From Salinivirgaceae bacterium (GTDB lineage Bacteria > Bacteroidota > Bacteroidia > Bacteroidales > SZUA-534): a stretch of 53,296 nt of DNA. Both the position numbers and the translations under genes were made by a program. How positions within the stretch are numbered: position 1 is the stretch's first letter; each line of letters opens with the position of its first letter. The notes under the pieces are model-generated. The model saw nothing but the letters and a program-made list of their open reading frames with translations, ran no database searches and was not told the DNA's origin. This document shows, piece by piece, positions 29,263 through 38,758 of this stretch. Location of the stretch: assembly GCA_017527435.1 (NCBI GenBank), contig JAFXQB010000015.1, forward strand, positions 1 through 53,296, written 5' to 3'.

Positions 29263-30300
29263 ATGAAAGAATTGGGATTTTCAATCGGTTTTTTCAGTCG
29301 GTTCTGCCTTTCGGCGATGACCGCAATACTCTGCCTGACTGCCGCCGCGCAGCCCGTTTATGAGTTTGCCGCCATTCCAGCGTCGGCGCGCGTTGCCGCG
29401 ATGGGTGGCGTGCCGCTGGCCATTGCCGAACCCGATTTGGGCATTGCCGCAACCAACCCCGCATTTCTGCCATGTATTGAAAATCATAAAGTTGCGGCTG
29501 ATTATGTAAACTATATTGCCGACATTTCGATAGGCCACGCATCGTATTGTTTTCAAGACAGCCGCGTGCCTGGCACAATGGCCGTTGGAATTCAGTATCT
29601 GAACGGTGGCAAAAACACTCGCTACGATGTTTTTGGCAACGAAGCAGGCTCGTTCTTAACCAACGAGTATGCCTTCCATCTGTCGTACGGCCGTCGCTTC
29701 GACTCGTGCTTTGCCATTGGTGCCACGCTCAAGCCTGTTCTGTCGTTCGTGGCAGGTTATTCGTCAGTTGGCCTGATGGCCGACATTTCAGCCAGTTACA
29801 CCTTTAACGAAGGCCGTACAGCCGCATCGGCACTGCTGCGCAACGCAGGCTCGCAAATCACCGCCTACGACGAACACTACGGCCGCGTGCCATTCGATGC
29901 ATCGATAGCCGTCAGCCACCAACTTGAGCACGCGCCTTTCCGCCTGTCGCTGGTTCTGCAGCAGTTGCAGAAACCCCGCCTGAACGCCGACAGCAAAAAC
30001 AGCACCGAACCAGGTTCTGAAGTTGAGCGTGACAACATCACATTGCCATCGTTCGCTGATAATATTCTGCGCCACTGCGTTTTTGGCATCGAAGCCTTTC
30101 CTGGCAAACAGTTCAATCTGCGCGTGGGCTTCAACTACAACCGCCGCCAGGAACTGAAACTGAAAGACGCGCCTGGCATGGCAGGAATGTCATTAGGTTT
30201 CGGCTTGCGCCTGAAACGTTTCAGCGTCGAGTATGCCCACGCCCGCTACACCCTTTCGGGCGCATCGAACCATTTTTCGGTGGTGGTGAATGTGAGATAG
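29263..30300 (+). CDS. porQ: T9SS outer-membrane protein PorQ
   Basis: 345 aa. A signal peptide ([12 protein letters not shown] region) precedes a FadL/PorV-like beta-barrel. Seen: [37 protein letters not shown] near the N-terminus, the characteristic start of PorQ/PorV-type proteins with the NPA motif, followed by strands such as [13 protein letters not shown] and [12 protein letters not shown], and a terminal strand HFSVVVNVR. PorQ is required for secretion in Porphyromonas and is thought to sit with PorV/PorU/PorZ in the attachment complex. It begins 3 bp after sprA. A general PorV-family member is the alternative. Confidence 0.85.
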   Translation: MKELGFSIGFFSRFCLSAMTAILCLTAAAQPVYEFAAIPASARVAAMGGVPLAIAEPDLGIAATNPAFLPCIENHKVAADYVNYIADISIGHASYCFQDSRVPGTMAVGIQYLNGGKNTRYDVFGNEAGSFLTNEYAFHLSYGRRFDSCFAIGATLKPVLSFVAGYSSVGLMADISASYTFNEGRTAASALLRNAGSQITAYDEHYGRVPFDASIAVSHQLEHAPFRLSLVLQQLQKPRLNADSKNSTEPGSEVERDNITLPSFADNILRHCVFGIEAFPGKQFNLRVGFNYNRRQELKLKDAPGMAGMSLGFGLRLKRFSVEYAHARYTLSGASNHFSVVVNVR

Positions 30301-30391
30301 GTTTCAAATAATAGGTGATAATCGGAAACAGAGCACCCAGGTTAACTTAGAGACTCGTCCCTATCACAATATTCTGACAATAATTATTCCG

Positions 30392-30399
30392 TATCTTTG
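30392..30399 (+). promoter_or_regulatory. Candidate -7 element for trmD
   Basis: TATCTTTG matches TAnnTTTG, 22 bp before the trmD start, implying a very short leader. The -33 region is weak. Confidence 0.5.
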
Positions 30400-30421
30400 C
30401 CCCGAACAAAACCGTACAGCT

Positions 30422-31099
30422 ATGCGTATCGACATCATCACCGTTGTTCCCGAAATTCTTGACGGGCCGTTCAGCCAGAGCATCATCGGGCGGGCACAGA
30501 AGAAGGGCATTGCCGAAATCCACATCCACAACCTGCGCGACTACTCGACCGACAAGCACCGCCGCTGCGACGATTACGCCTTCAGCGGAAGCGCCGGAAT
30601 GGTGATGACCATCCAACCCATCGAGGCGTGCATTGAGCACTTGAAAAGTGAGCGCCAGTACGACGAGATTATCTATACTTCGCCCGACGGTGAGATGTTC
30701 AACCAGCCAATGGCCAACCAGATGTCGCAGCTGCAGAACATTATCATCCTTTGCGGTCACTACAAAGGCATCGACCAGCGCGTGCGCGACCATTTGATTA
30801 CCAAGGAAATATCAATCGGCGACTATGTGCTAACGGGCGGCGAGCTGGCTGCTGCCGTCATTGCCGACGCGGTGGTGCGGCTCATTCCGGGCGCCATCAG
30901 TGACGAGACATCGGCTCTTTCCGACTCGTTTCAGGACAATCTGCTATCGGCGCCTGTCTATACGCGCCCTGCCGATTACAAAGGCTGGAAGGTGCCCGAA
31001 GTGCTGCTGTCGGGCAACGAGCGCCTGATTGAAGACTGGAAATATGAGCAGGCCCTTGAGCGCACTCGACGCTTGCGTCCCGGTTTGCTTGGGGAATAA
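30422..31099 (+). CDS. trmD: tRNA (guanine37-N1)-methyltransferase
   Basis: Methylates G37 next to the anticodon using S-adenosylmethionine, preventing frameshifting; 225 aa. Seen: [52 protein letters not shown]; the SPOUT trefoil-knot segment [14 protein letters not shown] and [27 protein letters not shown]; and [22 protein letters not shown]. Palindrome copy 4 begins right after the stop. trxA lies 134 bp downstream. Confidence 0.97.
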   Translation: MRIDIITVVPEILDGPFSQSIIGRAQKKGIAEIHIHNLRDYSTDKHRRCDDYAFSGSAGMVMTIQPIEACIEHLKSERQYDEIIYTSPDGEMFNQPMANQMSQLQNIIILCGHYKGIDQRVRDHLITKEISIGDYVLTGGELAAAVIADAVVRLIPGAISDETSALSDSFQDNLLSAPVYTRPADYKGWKVPEVLLSGNERLIEDWKYEQALERTRRLRPGLLGE

Positions 31100-31137
31100 G
31101 GACGCACGTAAAGATGTAGCGCGCCACGTCTCTACAA
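31100..31137 (-). repeat. Dispersed GTAGRGACG palindrome, copy 4
   Basis: On the minus strand it reads TGTAGAGACGTGGCGCGC, then a short insert, then TGCGTCC, matching copy 1 over the left arm. It follows the trmD stop immediately. Confidence 0.65.
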
Positions 31138-31233
31138 ACATTGGTTTCCAATATTATTTCGGTTTAAATCGGATAAAATCGGTTAGAGATAAAACAATAA
31201 ATCCTACATTTACCGACAACAAAAATTACAATT

Positions 31234-31551
31234 ATGGCACAAAGAATAACCGACGCCGACTTTGAGACTGAAGTTCTTAAATCGGCAATCCCTGTGGTAG
31301 TTGACTTTTGGGCAGAGTGGTGCGGACCCTGCAAAATGCTGTTACCGATAGTTGAAGAACTTGCCACCGAATACGAAGGCAAAGTGAAGATTGTGAAAAT
31401 GAACGTTGACGAAGCCGAGAACACTCCGGTGCAGTTTGGCATCCGCAACATTCCAACGCTGTTGTTCTTCAAGAACGGCGAAGTGGTTGACAAGCAGGTT
31501 GGCGCAGCCGCCAAACCAATTCTTGCGCAGAAAATCGACGCGCTGCTGTAA
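31234..31551 (+). CDS. trxA: Thioredoxin
   Basis: Cytoplasmic dithiol reductant, 105 aa, standard size. Seen: the active site WAEWCGPCK (Cys33 and Cys36 within WCGPC), VVDFWAEW before it, [14 protein letters not shown], the cis-Pro loop [21 protein letters not shown] and a helical end. No signal peptide, so cytoplasmic. It ends with a strong terminator at 31572. Confidence 0.97.
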   Translation: MAQRITDADFETEVLKSAIPVVVDFWAEWCGPCKMLLPIVEELATEYEGKVKIVKMNVDEAENTPVQFGIRNIPTLLFFKNGEVVDKQVGAAAKPILAQKIDALL

Positions 31552-31571
31552 ACGCACTTTGGAAGAAATCA

Positions 31572-31612
31572 AAACGCCGCAATCTGTTTATCGGGTTGCG
31601 GCGTTTCGTTTT
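31572..31612 (+). terminator. Intrinsic terminator of trxA
   Basis: AAACGCCGCAA (31572-31582) pairs perfectly with TTGCGGCGTTT (31596-31606) over a 13-nt loop, followed by CGTTTT. Confidence 0.9.
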
Positions 31613-31615
31613 GTT

Positions 31616-31641
31616 ACGGACGCACGCAGTGCGTCCCTACA
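31616..31641 (-). repeat. Dispersed GTAGGGACG palindrome, copy 5
   Basis: GGACGCAC (31618-31625) and GTGCGTCC (31629-31636) form a perfect 8-bp stem with a 3-nt loop; on the minus strand it begins TGTAGGGACGC. It lies just after the trxA terminator. Confidence 0.75.
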
Positions 31642-31690
31642 CCAACACCTAACATCCATTCCGTAACTATCGGAACATCATCCTAATACA

Positions 31691-31728
31691 TTCAATCCTT
31701 CAATCCTTCACGCCTTCAATCCTTCAGT
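31691..31728. repeat. Short TTCAATCC repeats before comM stop
   Basis: TTCAATCC occurs at 31691, 31699 and 31714, with TTCACGCC between. This is simple-sequence DNA in the trxA-comM gap, purine-rich on the minus strand like the GTTGAG tracts elsewhere. Confidence 0.7.
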
Positions 31729-33275
31729 TATTGTCCCCAATTATCGCGGTCCAAACTGCGGTACTGAATGGCCTCGGCAAGGTGCTCGGGCTTGATATCG
31801 GGCTCGCCGGCAAGGTCGGCAATGGTGCGCGACACCTTAAGAATGCGGTCGTAGGCGCGGGCCGAAAGCCCGATTTTCTCCATTGCATTCTTAATCATCT
31901 GGCTGCATTCGGTGCTTAAAACACAATGCTTGCGGATGAGCCGCGTACTCATCTGCGCGTTGCAGTGCACGCCCTCATAATCGGCAAAACGCTGCTGCTG
32001 AATGGCGCGGGCGCGGGTGACGCGTTCGCGGATTTGCGCGCTCGTCTCAAGCTGCTCCTTGCCCGACAGTTTGTCGAACGGCACGGGCACCACCTCAATG
32101 TGAATGTCGATGCGGTCGAGCAGCGGACCCGAGATGCGGCTCATATACTTCTGGCGCATCATTGGTGTGCAGGTGCACTCCTTTTCGGGATGGTTGTAGT
32201 AGCCGCAAGGGCAGGGGTTCATACTGGCCACAAGCATAAAGCTGGCCGGATATTCAACGGTGAACCGTGCGCGCGAGATGGTTATCACGCGGTCCTCCAA
32301 TGGTTGGCGCATAACTTCGAGCACAGTACGCTGGAATTCAGGTAGTTCGTCGAGAAACAGAACGCCATTGTGCGCCAGCGAAATCTCGCCTGGCTGCGGA
32401 AAAGTGCCGCCACCGACAAGCGCCACATCGCTGATGGTGTGGTGCGGCGAGCGGAACGGCCGTTTGGTCATCAGGCTGGTGTCTTTGTCGATTTTACCGG
32501 CCACAGAGTGAATCTTTGTGGTTTCCAGCGCCTCGTGCAATGTGAACGGCGGCAGAATGCTTGGCAGACGTTTGGCCAGCATCGTTTTGCCGGCTCCCGG
32601 GGGGCCAATCATAATTATGTTGTGACCGCCGGCAGCGGCAATCTCCATAGCGCGCTTCACGTTCTCCTGCCCGCGCACATCGGCAAAGTCAGAGTCCCAA
32701 TGGTTTACGCTATTGGCAAACTCCTCGCGGGTGTTCACGATTGTTGGCTCAAGTTTGGAATTGCCGTTCAGAAAATCAACCACTTCACGTATGTTTTCAA
32801 CGCCATAAATCTCCAAGTTGTTGACCACGGCAGCCTCGCGGGCGTTCTGTTTTGGCAGGATGAAGCCTTTAAAGCCCTCCTCGCGCGCCTTGATGGCGAT
32901 GGGCAGAGCGCCTTTTATTGGTTGTAGGCTGCCGTCGAGCGATAGTTCGCCCATAATTATGTAATCATCAACCGCATCAGCCTTAATCTGCCCAGAAGCA
33001 GCCATAATGCCCACTGCCAGAGTCAGGTCATAGGCCGAACCTTCTTTGCGGATGTCGGCCGGTGCCATATTTATGACAATCATTTTGCCCGGCATATGAT
33101 AACCGTTGTTTTTCAACGCCGCGTTGATGCGCTGCTGACTTTCCTTGACAGCATTGTCGGGTAATCCCACAAGGTGAAAAGCCATTCCGGGGCTGATGTC
33201 CACTTCAACAGTGATAGTGATGGCGTCAATCCCGAAAACAGCTGAGCCGTATGTCTTAACAAGTGATTTTTCCAT
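31728..33275 (-). CDS. comM: YifB/ComM family Mg-chelatase-like AAA+ ATPase
   Basis: 515 aa. The family drives branch migration during integration of transformed DNA in naturally competent bacteria and is widely kept elsewhere. Seen: N-terminal ChlI-like domain MEKSLVKTYGSAVFGID through HLVGLPDNAVKESQQRINAALKNNG; GELSLDGSLQPIKGALPIA; Walker A GPPGAGKTMLAKRLPSILPP (about 215); a FLDELPEF Walker B; CPCGYYNHPEKECTC with a cysteine cluster; and the C-terminal Mg-chelatase domain SARAYDRILKVSRTIADLAG. The start ATG at 33275 gives the family's usual beginning. Competence here is not shown. Confidence 0.95.
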   Translation of the reverse strand: MEKSLVKTYGSAVFGIDAITITVEVDISPGMAFHLVGLPDNAVKESQQRINAALKNNGYHMPGKMIVINMAPADIRKEGSAYDLTLAVGIMAASGQIKADAVDDYIIMGELSLDGSLQPIKGALPIAIKAREEGFKGFILPKQNAREAAVVNNLEIYGVENIREVVDFLNGNSKLEPTIVNTREEFANSVNHWDSDFADVRGQENVKRAMEIAAAGGHNIIMIGPPGAGKTMLAKRLPSILPPFTLHEALETTKIHSVAGKIDKDTSLMTKRPFRSPHHTISDVALVGGGTFPQPGEISLAHNGVLFLDELPEFQRTVLEVMRQPLEDRVITISRARFTVEYPASFMLVASMNPCPCGYYNHPEKECTCTPMMRQKYMSRISGPLLDRIDIHIEVVPVPFDKLSGKEQLETSAQIRERVTRARAIQQQRFADYEGVHCNAQMSTRLIRKHCVLSTECSQMIKNAMEKIGLSARAYDRILKVSRTIADLAGEPDIKPEHLAEAIQYRSLDRDNWGQ

Positions 33276-33309
33276 TTGTCTATAAGTGTTGATGTGGGTT
33301 TATAACAAT

Positions 33310-33921
33310 CTATAAATCAGTGAGAGTGAACGCTTTCCCTGATTTATATTCATATTTTGCGACACCTCGTCCTTTCACTAGATAGAGCCGGTAAATTTCA
33401 GCTTTGGTGTCAACAATAGTATCTATTTCCACAACAATCACATTGTTAAATAGTTTGCTGTCAATCATTACCGAATCGCGTAAAGCGGCATCGATTGAAT
33501 TGGTGCCTTCAACTGTCCCGTCGTTCTTTATGCTGAACATAAATCTGTCGATATTCAGTGGTACGTAGTATGAGCTGTGTTTCCCATAGTGTTGGAACTC
33601 ATACATGAACTCGAATCGTACTTTCTTTTTTTCGGATGAGCATAGCATTTGAATGTTTCCCACTGAATCAACGCTAGAGTTAGTGTGCGCGAAAGCGTCG
33701 CAGTTGCAAGCTTCAGTGCGGCCGGTTGTGAATCTTTTAGTCGAAAAAACATCAGAAAAGATGAACGTCTGTTCTTGTTGCCCGCTCCTGAATGTAATTT
33801 TCTCATCAGTGCCGTATGGCAGCCACTCTAAAAGGTCGCCAGGGTAGGATGGACAGTCTGTTGTTTTGCTGCAGCTGAAAAAGCATACTATCAATGCTGC
33901 TGACAATAGTCTTTTTATCAT
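33310..33921 (-). CDS. Putative lipoprotein, translationally coupled to a DUF262 gene
   Basis: 203 aa from the Met at 33921 (MIKRLLSAALIVCFFSCSK), giving a short hydrophobic signal and a lipobox-like FFSC with Cys17; the longer open frame to 34023 would bury this signal. Its ATG overlaps the TGA of the upstream DUF262 gene (ATGA), so translation is probably coupled. The mature part is unrecognised: beta-rich, with CNCDAFAHTNSS and a long VIVVEIDTIVDTKAEIYRLYLVKGRGVAKYEYKSG end like small Bacteroidota lipoproteins that form beta-sandwiches. Function unknown. Confidence 0.75.
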   Translation of the reverse strand: MIKRLLSAALIVCFFSCSKTTDCPSYPGDLLEWLPYGTDEKITFRSGQQEQTFIFSDVFSTKRFTTGRTEACNCDAFAHTNSSVDSVGNIQMLCSSEKKKVRFEFMYEFQHYGKHSSYYVPLNIDRFMFSIKNDGTVEGTNSIDAALRDSVMIDSKLFNNVIVVEIDTIVDTKAEIYRLYLVKGRGVAKYEYKSGKAFTLTDL

Positions 33922-35021
33922 ATCTCGTTGTTTATTAGCGATTGAATCCATTGAACATCTTCTTTTAGACGCGTTGCTGCCGAAGCTGAATAGCGTTTCG
34001 AGAATTTGGCGTCCCAAAACCATTTCTCAAGCGTTTTCTGATGACTTGCGTCGATAATTTTTGAGTCTGATGCGAAGAAATAATACTGCAATGTCGGAAG
34101 CAGATTATGGTACATTGTCAGGTCACCTGATAGGCGCATCTGTTTTAAGAAATCGAGCGAACTGAGCAGCGCCGCTTTGGTGCGTGGCCAAATTTTCTGG
34201 CAGATTTCCGGTGTCAGTTTGAGTTGATATAGACTGCGGGCATCACCGAAAGCATTGATTGTCAGTGAAAGAGAGAATACTTTTTCGCCTAGCCGTCCGA
34301 ATTGTTTGATGCGCTGTGCTGTGTTGAAATCATCGATGTTCTGTTTCAGGTCGAATTTCTCGCTCCACGTTGTGGCGTGAATCAGGTCGAAAATTGTCAG
34401 GTGTTTGCCGCCCTGGTTGATGCGTTCGAAAATCTCCACCACATCGTCAATCTCGGTGTTGGTTGTTAGAACGATGCTCACCGGATAGTTCAGGAAAATA
34501 TCGCGGCATTGGAGCAGGTTCTGCGCGGCCTTGCTGTTTTTCTTCCCATTATCTATTCCGGCAATAACACTATCAAATTCCTTACCGTCAATAATCTGCC
34601 AAACGGGAATGTTGTTTTTCTCTCGCTGGCTTCGCGGAATCACAAACTCGCAGCGGTCGGCGTTGAAGCTGATGGTTGAGTAGTCGCAGTCGCCCATTGT
34701 TTTGCCCATCAGTGCCACAAAAAGCGACATTATGCGCTGTTGGCCATCCAGAATGAACTGAAAATCACCATCGGTTTTAGTGTCGTTTATACCGTCGATG
34801 TCGAACGGACGGATGAAGAAAGCGTATTTGGCTGGTGCCTTCCAGAAGAACAGCGATCCGATGGGGTACTGGTGGTAAACCGAGTTTAGCAGCTTAACAA
34901 CTTTCGATTTTTCCCAAATATAATCACGTTGGAAACGCGGAATCTTGATGTTGCCGGCTTTCAGCTCTGTTAGCAGCCGTTGCAGCGTCCAATCGCTGAT
35001 GATGCTGATTTTAGGTTCCAT
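33918..35021 (-). CDS. DUF262 (GmrSD N-terminal-type) protein
   Basis: 367 aa. Seen: KIPRFQRDYIWEKSKVVKLLNSVYHQYPIGSLFFWK near the N-terminus; FILDGQQRIMSLF with the DGQQR signature of the ParB-like DUF262 fold; EIFERINQGGKHLTIFDL; and the usual C-terminal helical part with KWFWDAKFSKRYSASAATRLKED. DUF262 is the NTPase/ParB-like half of GmrSD type IV restriction enzymes; no DUF1524 HNH nuclease is fused or adjacent, so restriction activity is not implied. It ends overlapping a lipoprotein start. The gap to gldN holds only the gld terminator. Confidence 0.88.
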   Translation of the reverse strand: MEPKISIISDWTLQRLLTELKAGNIKIPRFQRDYIWEKSKVVKLLNSVYHQYPIGSLFFWKAPAKYAFFIRPFDIDGINDTKTDGDFQFILDGQQRIMSLFVALMGKTMGDCDYSTISFNADRCEFVIPRSQREKNNIPVWQIIDGKEFDSVIAGIDNGKKNSKAAQNLLQCRDIFLNYPVSIVLTTNTEIDDVVEIFERINQGGKHLTIFDLIHATTWSEKFDLKQNIDDFNTAQRIKQFGRLGEKVFSLSLTINAFGDARSLYQLKLTPEICQKIWPRTKAALLSSLDFLKQMRLSGDLTMYHNLLPTLQYYFFASDSKIIDASHQKTLEKWFWDAKFSKRYSASAATRLKEDVQWIQSLINNEI

Positions 35022-35125
35022 ATGCTGGCGTTTTAATAGTTAGAACAGACTTTTCAAAAACCGCTTGAAAATAATTACTATTTGGTGATATTGTTAATTA
35101 TAAAGCCGTTTTTTTACATTATGCC

Positions 35126-35161
35126 AAAACAAAAGAGCCAGTCCTATTTGAACTGGCTCTT
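35126..35161 (-). terminator. Intrinsic terminator of the porP-gldN operon
   Basis: On the minus strand AAGAGCCAGT pairs with ACTGGCTCTT (10 bp, arms 35152-35161 and 35133-35142) over 9 nt, followed by TTTTGTTTT. It lies 22 bp after the gldN stop. Confidence 0.9.
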
Positions 35162-35183
35162 CTATATTGAGTATTGCTGCGGA

Positions 35184-36041
35184 TTAGTATTCCCACAAAT
35201 CCTGCTCGTAGTCAGTGATTTTTTTCTTCAAAGCCTCAGCTTCAAGCAACGATTGAATACCAAGTGAGTAATCAGCTATACCACGGTCGTCATAAACGTT
35301 TGAAACCTTTACTATAAAACTGTTGAAATAGCGTTTGAAGAATATATCATCAAATGTGCGGCGTTCGGCGTCATTGTTGTTGTTGAACACCTCGTGGTCA
35401 GCCAAAATGCGGCGAACTTCCGGGAAATAAATCCAGAACACCATTGACTTACGCACCTCAGCGTCCTCGCCACCGTCATCATCCTTCACATAGAAGCGTA
35501 TCGGGCTCAAACCGATAATGCGAACTTCCATAGTAGAGTGCTTACGGTCGAAGAACCAGTCTTCCTTCAGCCAATATTGCTTCACCTCGGTGCTGTTAAT
35601 CTCACCCTTGACTGTTTGCGTCTGCTCATCACCATTCTCATCTGTGTAGGTAATGTTCTTCTCAACTGCACCAAAGTTGGTCTCAATCTGTGAACGTCCC
35701 ATAGGTTGTGTGAAACGGTCGTCATCAGTGTTGTAGGCTGTCAAACCTTCGTTATTGATACCCATCAGCAACAAGTCGATCAAGCTCATTCGCTCATTAA
35801 TCTTTGTTGTTGGATAATAAAGGTTGAGATTGATTTTTTCACGCAAATCAATAACACGCCATACGCGTTTTTTATACATAGCGTCGGCCTCACGTAAATA
35901 TTTGTACGGGATTGGTTTCCTGTTTGGAATATGATCCGGCACATAAATGTCGTCCATAACCTGCGCTTCAACATTATTGCAAGTGAAGAGCATACCCAGA
36001 AACAAAACCGGTATTAAAAACAACTTTTTCATACGCTTCAA
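35184..36041 (-). CDS. gldN: T9SS periplasmic ring protein GldN/PorN
   Basis: 285 aa; last gene of the operon. A signal peptide (LFLIPVLFLGMLFTCNNVEA) leads to a soluble periplasmic protein. Seen: DDIYVPDHIPNRKPIPYKYLREADAMYKKRVWRVIDLREKINL (the GldN signature), ETNFGAVEKNITYTDE and RTFDDIFFKRYFNSFIVKVSNVYDDRGI near the end. GldN binds GldK in the ring under the outer membrane and contacts GldM. It starts 4 bp after the gldM stop. Confidence 0.96.
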   Translation of the reverse strand: MKRMKKLFLIPVLFLGMLFTCNNVEAQVMDDIYVPDHIPNRKPIPYKYLREADAMYKKRVWRVIDLREKINLNLYYPTTKINERMSLIDLLLMGINNEGLTAYNTDDDRFTQPMGRSQIETNFGAVEKNITYTDENGDEQTQTVKGEINSTEVKQYWLKEDWFFDRKHSTMEVRIIGLSPIRFYVKDDDGGEDAEVRKSMVFWIYFPEVRRILADHEVFNNNNDAERRTFDDIFFKRYFNSFIVKVSNVYDDRGIADYSLGIQSLLEAEALKKKITDYEQDLWEY

Positions 36042-36045
36042 TTTT

Positions 36046-37656
36046 TTATTTAACCTTAAACACTATAGGCGACAATGAGCGTGGTACTCCATCGGGTCCT
36101 ACAGCCTCGATATCTTCTATAGTAATTCTCGCATTATTTTTTAATCCTTTTATCAGGTTCTTAACCTCTGCATCAAAGGTGCCGCCTTTTTTGGCGATTT
36201 CCTTTGTCATACCGCCACTGACAACGGTTGTGACAGTATATTTTGTGATTTTGAACTTCAAATCGAAAACGAAATCCTCCAAATCGGCTTGCACACCGCT
36301 AGCTGCACTAAGAACGGCTTTTTCAATAGTTCCACTGCTATAACCCATAACCTTTGCTTTAGGTTCAGGAATAGTCTTGATACGGAACAACATACTGCCC
36401 ATATTCTTTGCCTTGCCATCGATTTCTGCCGCAACAGCCACATTCACAGTTCCACTGCGCTTAGTAGGTTTGACTTCATAGCCGTTGCCAACTTTTTTAA
36501 TTGTAGCACCACCTTCAGGAATGCTGACCTTGATTTTGTCAGACGGAATACCTGGTACAGAAATTGCAACTGGGTTCTCGATACCATAGTAGAATACGTT
36601 CATTTTAGTCGGTGAGATAACCAGACTTGGCTCGGCTACTTGATACGACTCCTCAAACGGATAACTCGAGACCGTGCCGTCGGGGCGGGGGATACGTATC
36701 AAACCACCCCATTTGCGCTCACCAAGCGATGATGCGACCTTCTTATATACACCCTTGCCGCTTGTTACGGTTAACGTCTCGTATGCGCCAACCATCTCGT
36801 AATTCTCCGGACCATTCTTCTTGTATGAACCTACGAGAATTTCAGGGGCCTGCGTTGAGTCGAATGCCGCAAGGAATATCGTGGCAGTGTACTCATTGCC
36901 TCTCATCACGTAGTTAGAGTTAGGGATAACCGTAGCTGACAATGCGTTGAATTTGAAATCGCCGGCACTGATTTGCTTGAACAGATAGTTGATTACATCT
37001 GTTTCAATATTCTTGATGTCGGTTTTCAACTTGTCCAGCATAACAATATCAGCCACTGCTGGAATGTGCTCAAAGGTGCGAGCTTCCCAAGTATGAATAG
37101 CTCCTTCCTTATCAGTGTGGCTATCGGTGTTCAGCGTGCCTTTAATTCCATCAACTATGCTTATTTCGCTTTCCGGAATCAATGCCAACGCTGCATCTTT
37201 GTATTCATTCAATTTGCCTTTGAGAATCTCGCCGCGTCCTTCCAAAATAAAATACTGACCACCAAAATCAATATTGTCTTTTGAGTTCATCGAATCAATG
37301 ACATACCTATCACCCTTGATTACATTCTCAACGTTGCTGTTTTCTGCCAAAGTCAGGAATCCTTTCTTGTAGTTCTCAATAAGATTGCAAAGGCTATCGG
37401 TTAACTCCTTAAAGCCATCTGCCTTATCTTTCCAAGGTCTAACTTTGTTCTCATTGATTGTCAGCTGCTTTTCAAACTCATCATAGACCTTTTGGTTTTT
37501 GGTCTCGTAGTTCTTTACAGTTTTTCCCAAACTTTCACTAACAAGCACAAAAGAATCCAATACGTCTTTCGATACGTTCAGAGCCAACATACATGTTAAG
37601 AACAAGTACATCAGGCCTATCATTTGTTGCCTAGGCGTTTCCTTGCCGTGACCCAT
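36046..37656 (-). CDS. gldM: T9SS motor protein GldM/PorM
   Basis: 536 aa. One N-terminal membrane helix (QMIGLMYLFLTCMLALNVSKDVL, about 11-33) followed by a long periplasmic part made of tandem beta domains (D1 helical, then AEPSLVISPTKMNVFYYGIENPVAISV, PSDKIKVSIPEGGATIKKVGNGYEV and others) that spans to the GldK/GldN ring. With GldL it forms the proton-driven rotary motor. Start MGHGKETPRQQ is the family N-terminus. Gaps of 4 bp to gldN and 19 bp to gldL. Confidence 0.96.
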   Translation of the reverse strand: MGHGKETPRQQMIGLMYLFLTCMLALNVSKDVLDSFVLVSESLGKTVKNYETKNQKVYDEFEKQLTINENKVRPWKDKADGFKELTDSLCNLIENYKKGFLTLAENSNVENVIKGDRYVIDSMNSKDNIDFGGQYFILEGRGEILKGKLNEYKDAALALIPESEISIVDGIKGTLNTDSHTDKEGAIHTWEARTFEHIPAVADIVMLDKLKTDIKNIETDVINYLFKQISAGDFKFNALSATVIPNSNYVMRGNEYTATIFLAAFDSTQAPEILVGSYKKNGPENYEMVGAYETLTVTSGKGVYKKVASSLGERKWGGLIRIPRPDGTVSSYPFEESYQVAEPSLVISPTKMNVFYYGIENPVAISVPGIPSDKIKVSIPEGGATIKKVGNGYEVKPTKRSGTVNVAVAAEIDGKAKNMGSMLFRIKTIPEPKAKVMGYSSGTIEKAVLSAASGVQADLEDFVFDLKFKITKYTVTTVVSGGMTKEIAKKGGTFDAEVKNLIKGLKNNARITIEDIEAVGPDGVPRSLSPIVFKVK

Positions 37657-37675
37657 AACTTTTCCTTTTCTTTAA

Positions 37676-38716
37676 TTACTTAATATTCAGCGACGAAAGC
37701 ATATTGCCGTATACGTTGTTCAATGATGCGACATTCTGCTCCAAAAGTTGAACACCCTGATTCAACTTCTTCGTGTTGTCAACAGTCTGATTCATATTGT
37801 CAATCATGCTGCCGAAACCGTTGATGTATTCTTTCGAAGTCTCAACTTGCTTGTTCATATTGTCGAGTTGCAACTCGTAAACTGAATTGAGTGCCGACAG
37901 ATTCTTGTTCAAGCCGCCCAGTTTCTGAACGTACTCCGAACCCAGATCGCCAACAGAGTTCAACTCGCCAGTAAGTTTGTTTGCGAACTGTGAGTAAGCC
38001 TCTGCAACCTGGCTGTTAGCCTGATTGAATGACTGTGCTGAACTTGCATAAGAGTCTGACAGCAAACCAACTGAAGCTGACAAAGCCTCGGTCGATTTCT
38101 TGTAAGCGTCACCCAAACCAGATACTGAATCAGATGCGGCTTTGACTTTCGTTACAAAGTCTTGAGTTGCGACACTTGCGTCAACGGTTGCTCCCATCTG
38201 GTCGATTGTCTTATTAAGGTTAGCCAAGCCCTTGCCAAGTTTTTCGAACATTCCTGGGGTAATTTCTGCTTTCTCAATCATCTCGTCGAATTTGGCCAAA
38301 GCAGAACCACTGCCGCCAGCATAAACTACTCCACCACCTTGAGCAGGGGCACCACCTTGAACACCACCACTTGCGGCAGCACCGCCACCGCTAACACCAC
38401 CTCCAACAGGAAGGTCCTGTACTCTGTCGAAATTACGTTTTGGTCTTGCTGCAGCCGGATCTTCATCATCATCCTCCAAACCGGCCAATTGCGGGAATAC
38501 CAATGTCCAGTCCAATTCTTCTGCTAGTGGTTCGAAAGCAGAGAAGAAGAAGATTAAGGCCTCAGTCAAAAGGCCGACGATCAACATTATTGATGCGCCA
38601 GGATAGTGCTGGATTTTAAACAACGCACCAACAAGCACGATTGATGCACCCCATCCATACACATACTTCATGAAGTTTTTGTACCCCCTACTTTGGGTTA
38701 ATTCGGCAATACTCAT
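37676..38716 (-). CDS. gldL: T9SS motor protein GldL/PorL
   Basis: 346 aa inner-membrane stator-like partner of GldM. Seen: FMKYVYGWGASIVLVGALFKIQHYPG with the first helix, then SIMLIVGLLTEALIFFFSAFEP, where E52 in the second helix is at the place of the essential membrane glutamate of Flavobacterium GldL (equivalence inferred) and E62 lies ten residues on. A Gly/Ala-rich linker (about 105-140, GGGVSGGGAAASGG) precedes a long helical, coiled-coil-like cytoplasmic tail ending SLNNVYGNMLSSLNIK. Sits 42 bp after gldK and 19 bp before gldM. Confidence 0.95.
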   Translation of the reverse strand: MSIAELTQSRGYKNFMKYVYGWGASIVLVGALFKIQHYPGASIMLIVGLLTEALIFFFSAFEPLAEELDWTLVFPQLAGLEDDDEDPAAARPKRNFDRVQDLPVGGGVSGGGAAASGGVQGGAPAQGGGVVYAGGSGSALAKFDEMIEKAEITPGMFEKLGKGLANLNKTIDQMGATVDASVATQDFVTKVKAASDSVSGLGDAYKKSTEALSASVGLLSDSYASSAQSFNQANSQVAEAYSQFANKLTGELNSVGDLGSEYVQKLGGLNKNLSALNSVYELQLDNMNKQVETSKEYINGFGSMIDNMNQTVDNTKKLNQGVQLLEQNVASLNNVYGNMLSSLNIK

Positions 38717-38758
38717 AATTTTATTCGAATTTAAATTAGTTACTAGTTTTTAGTTTTA

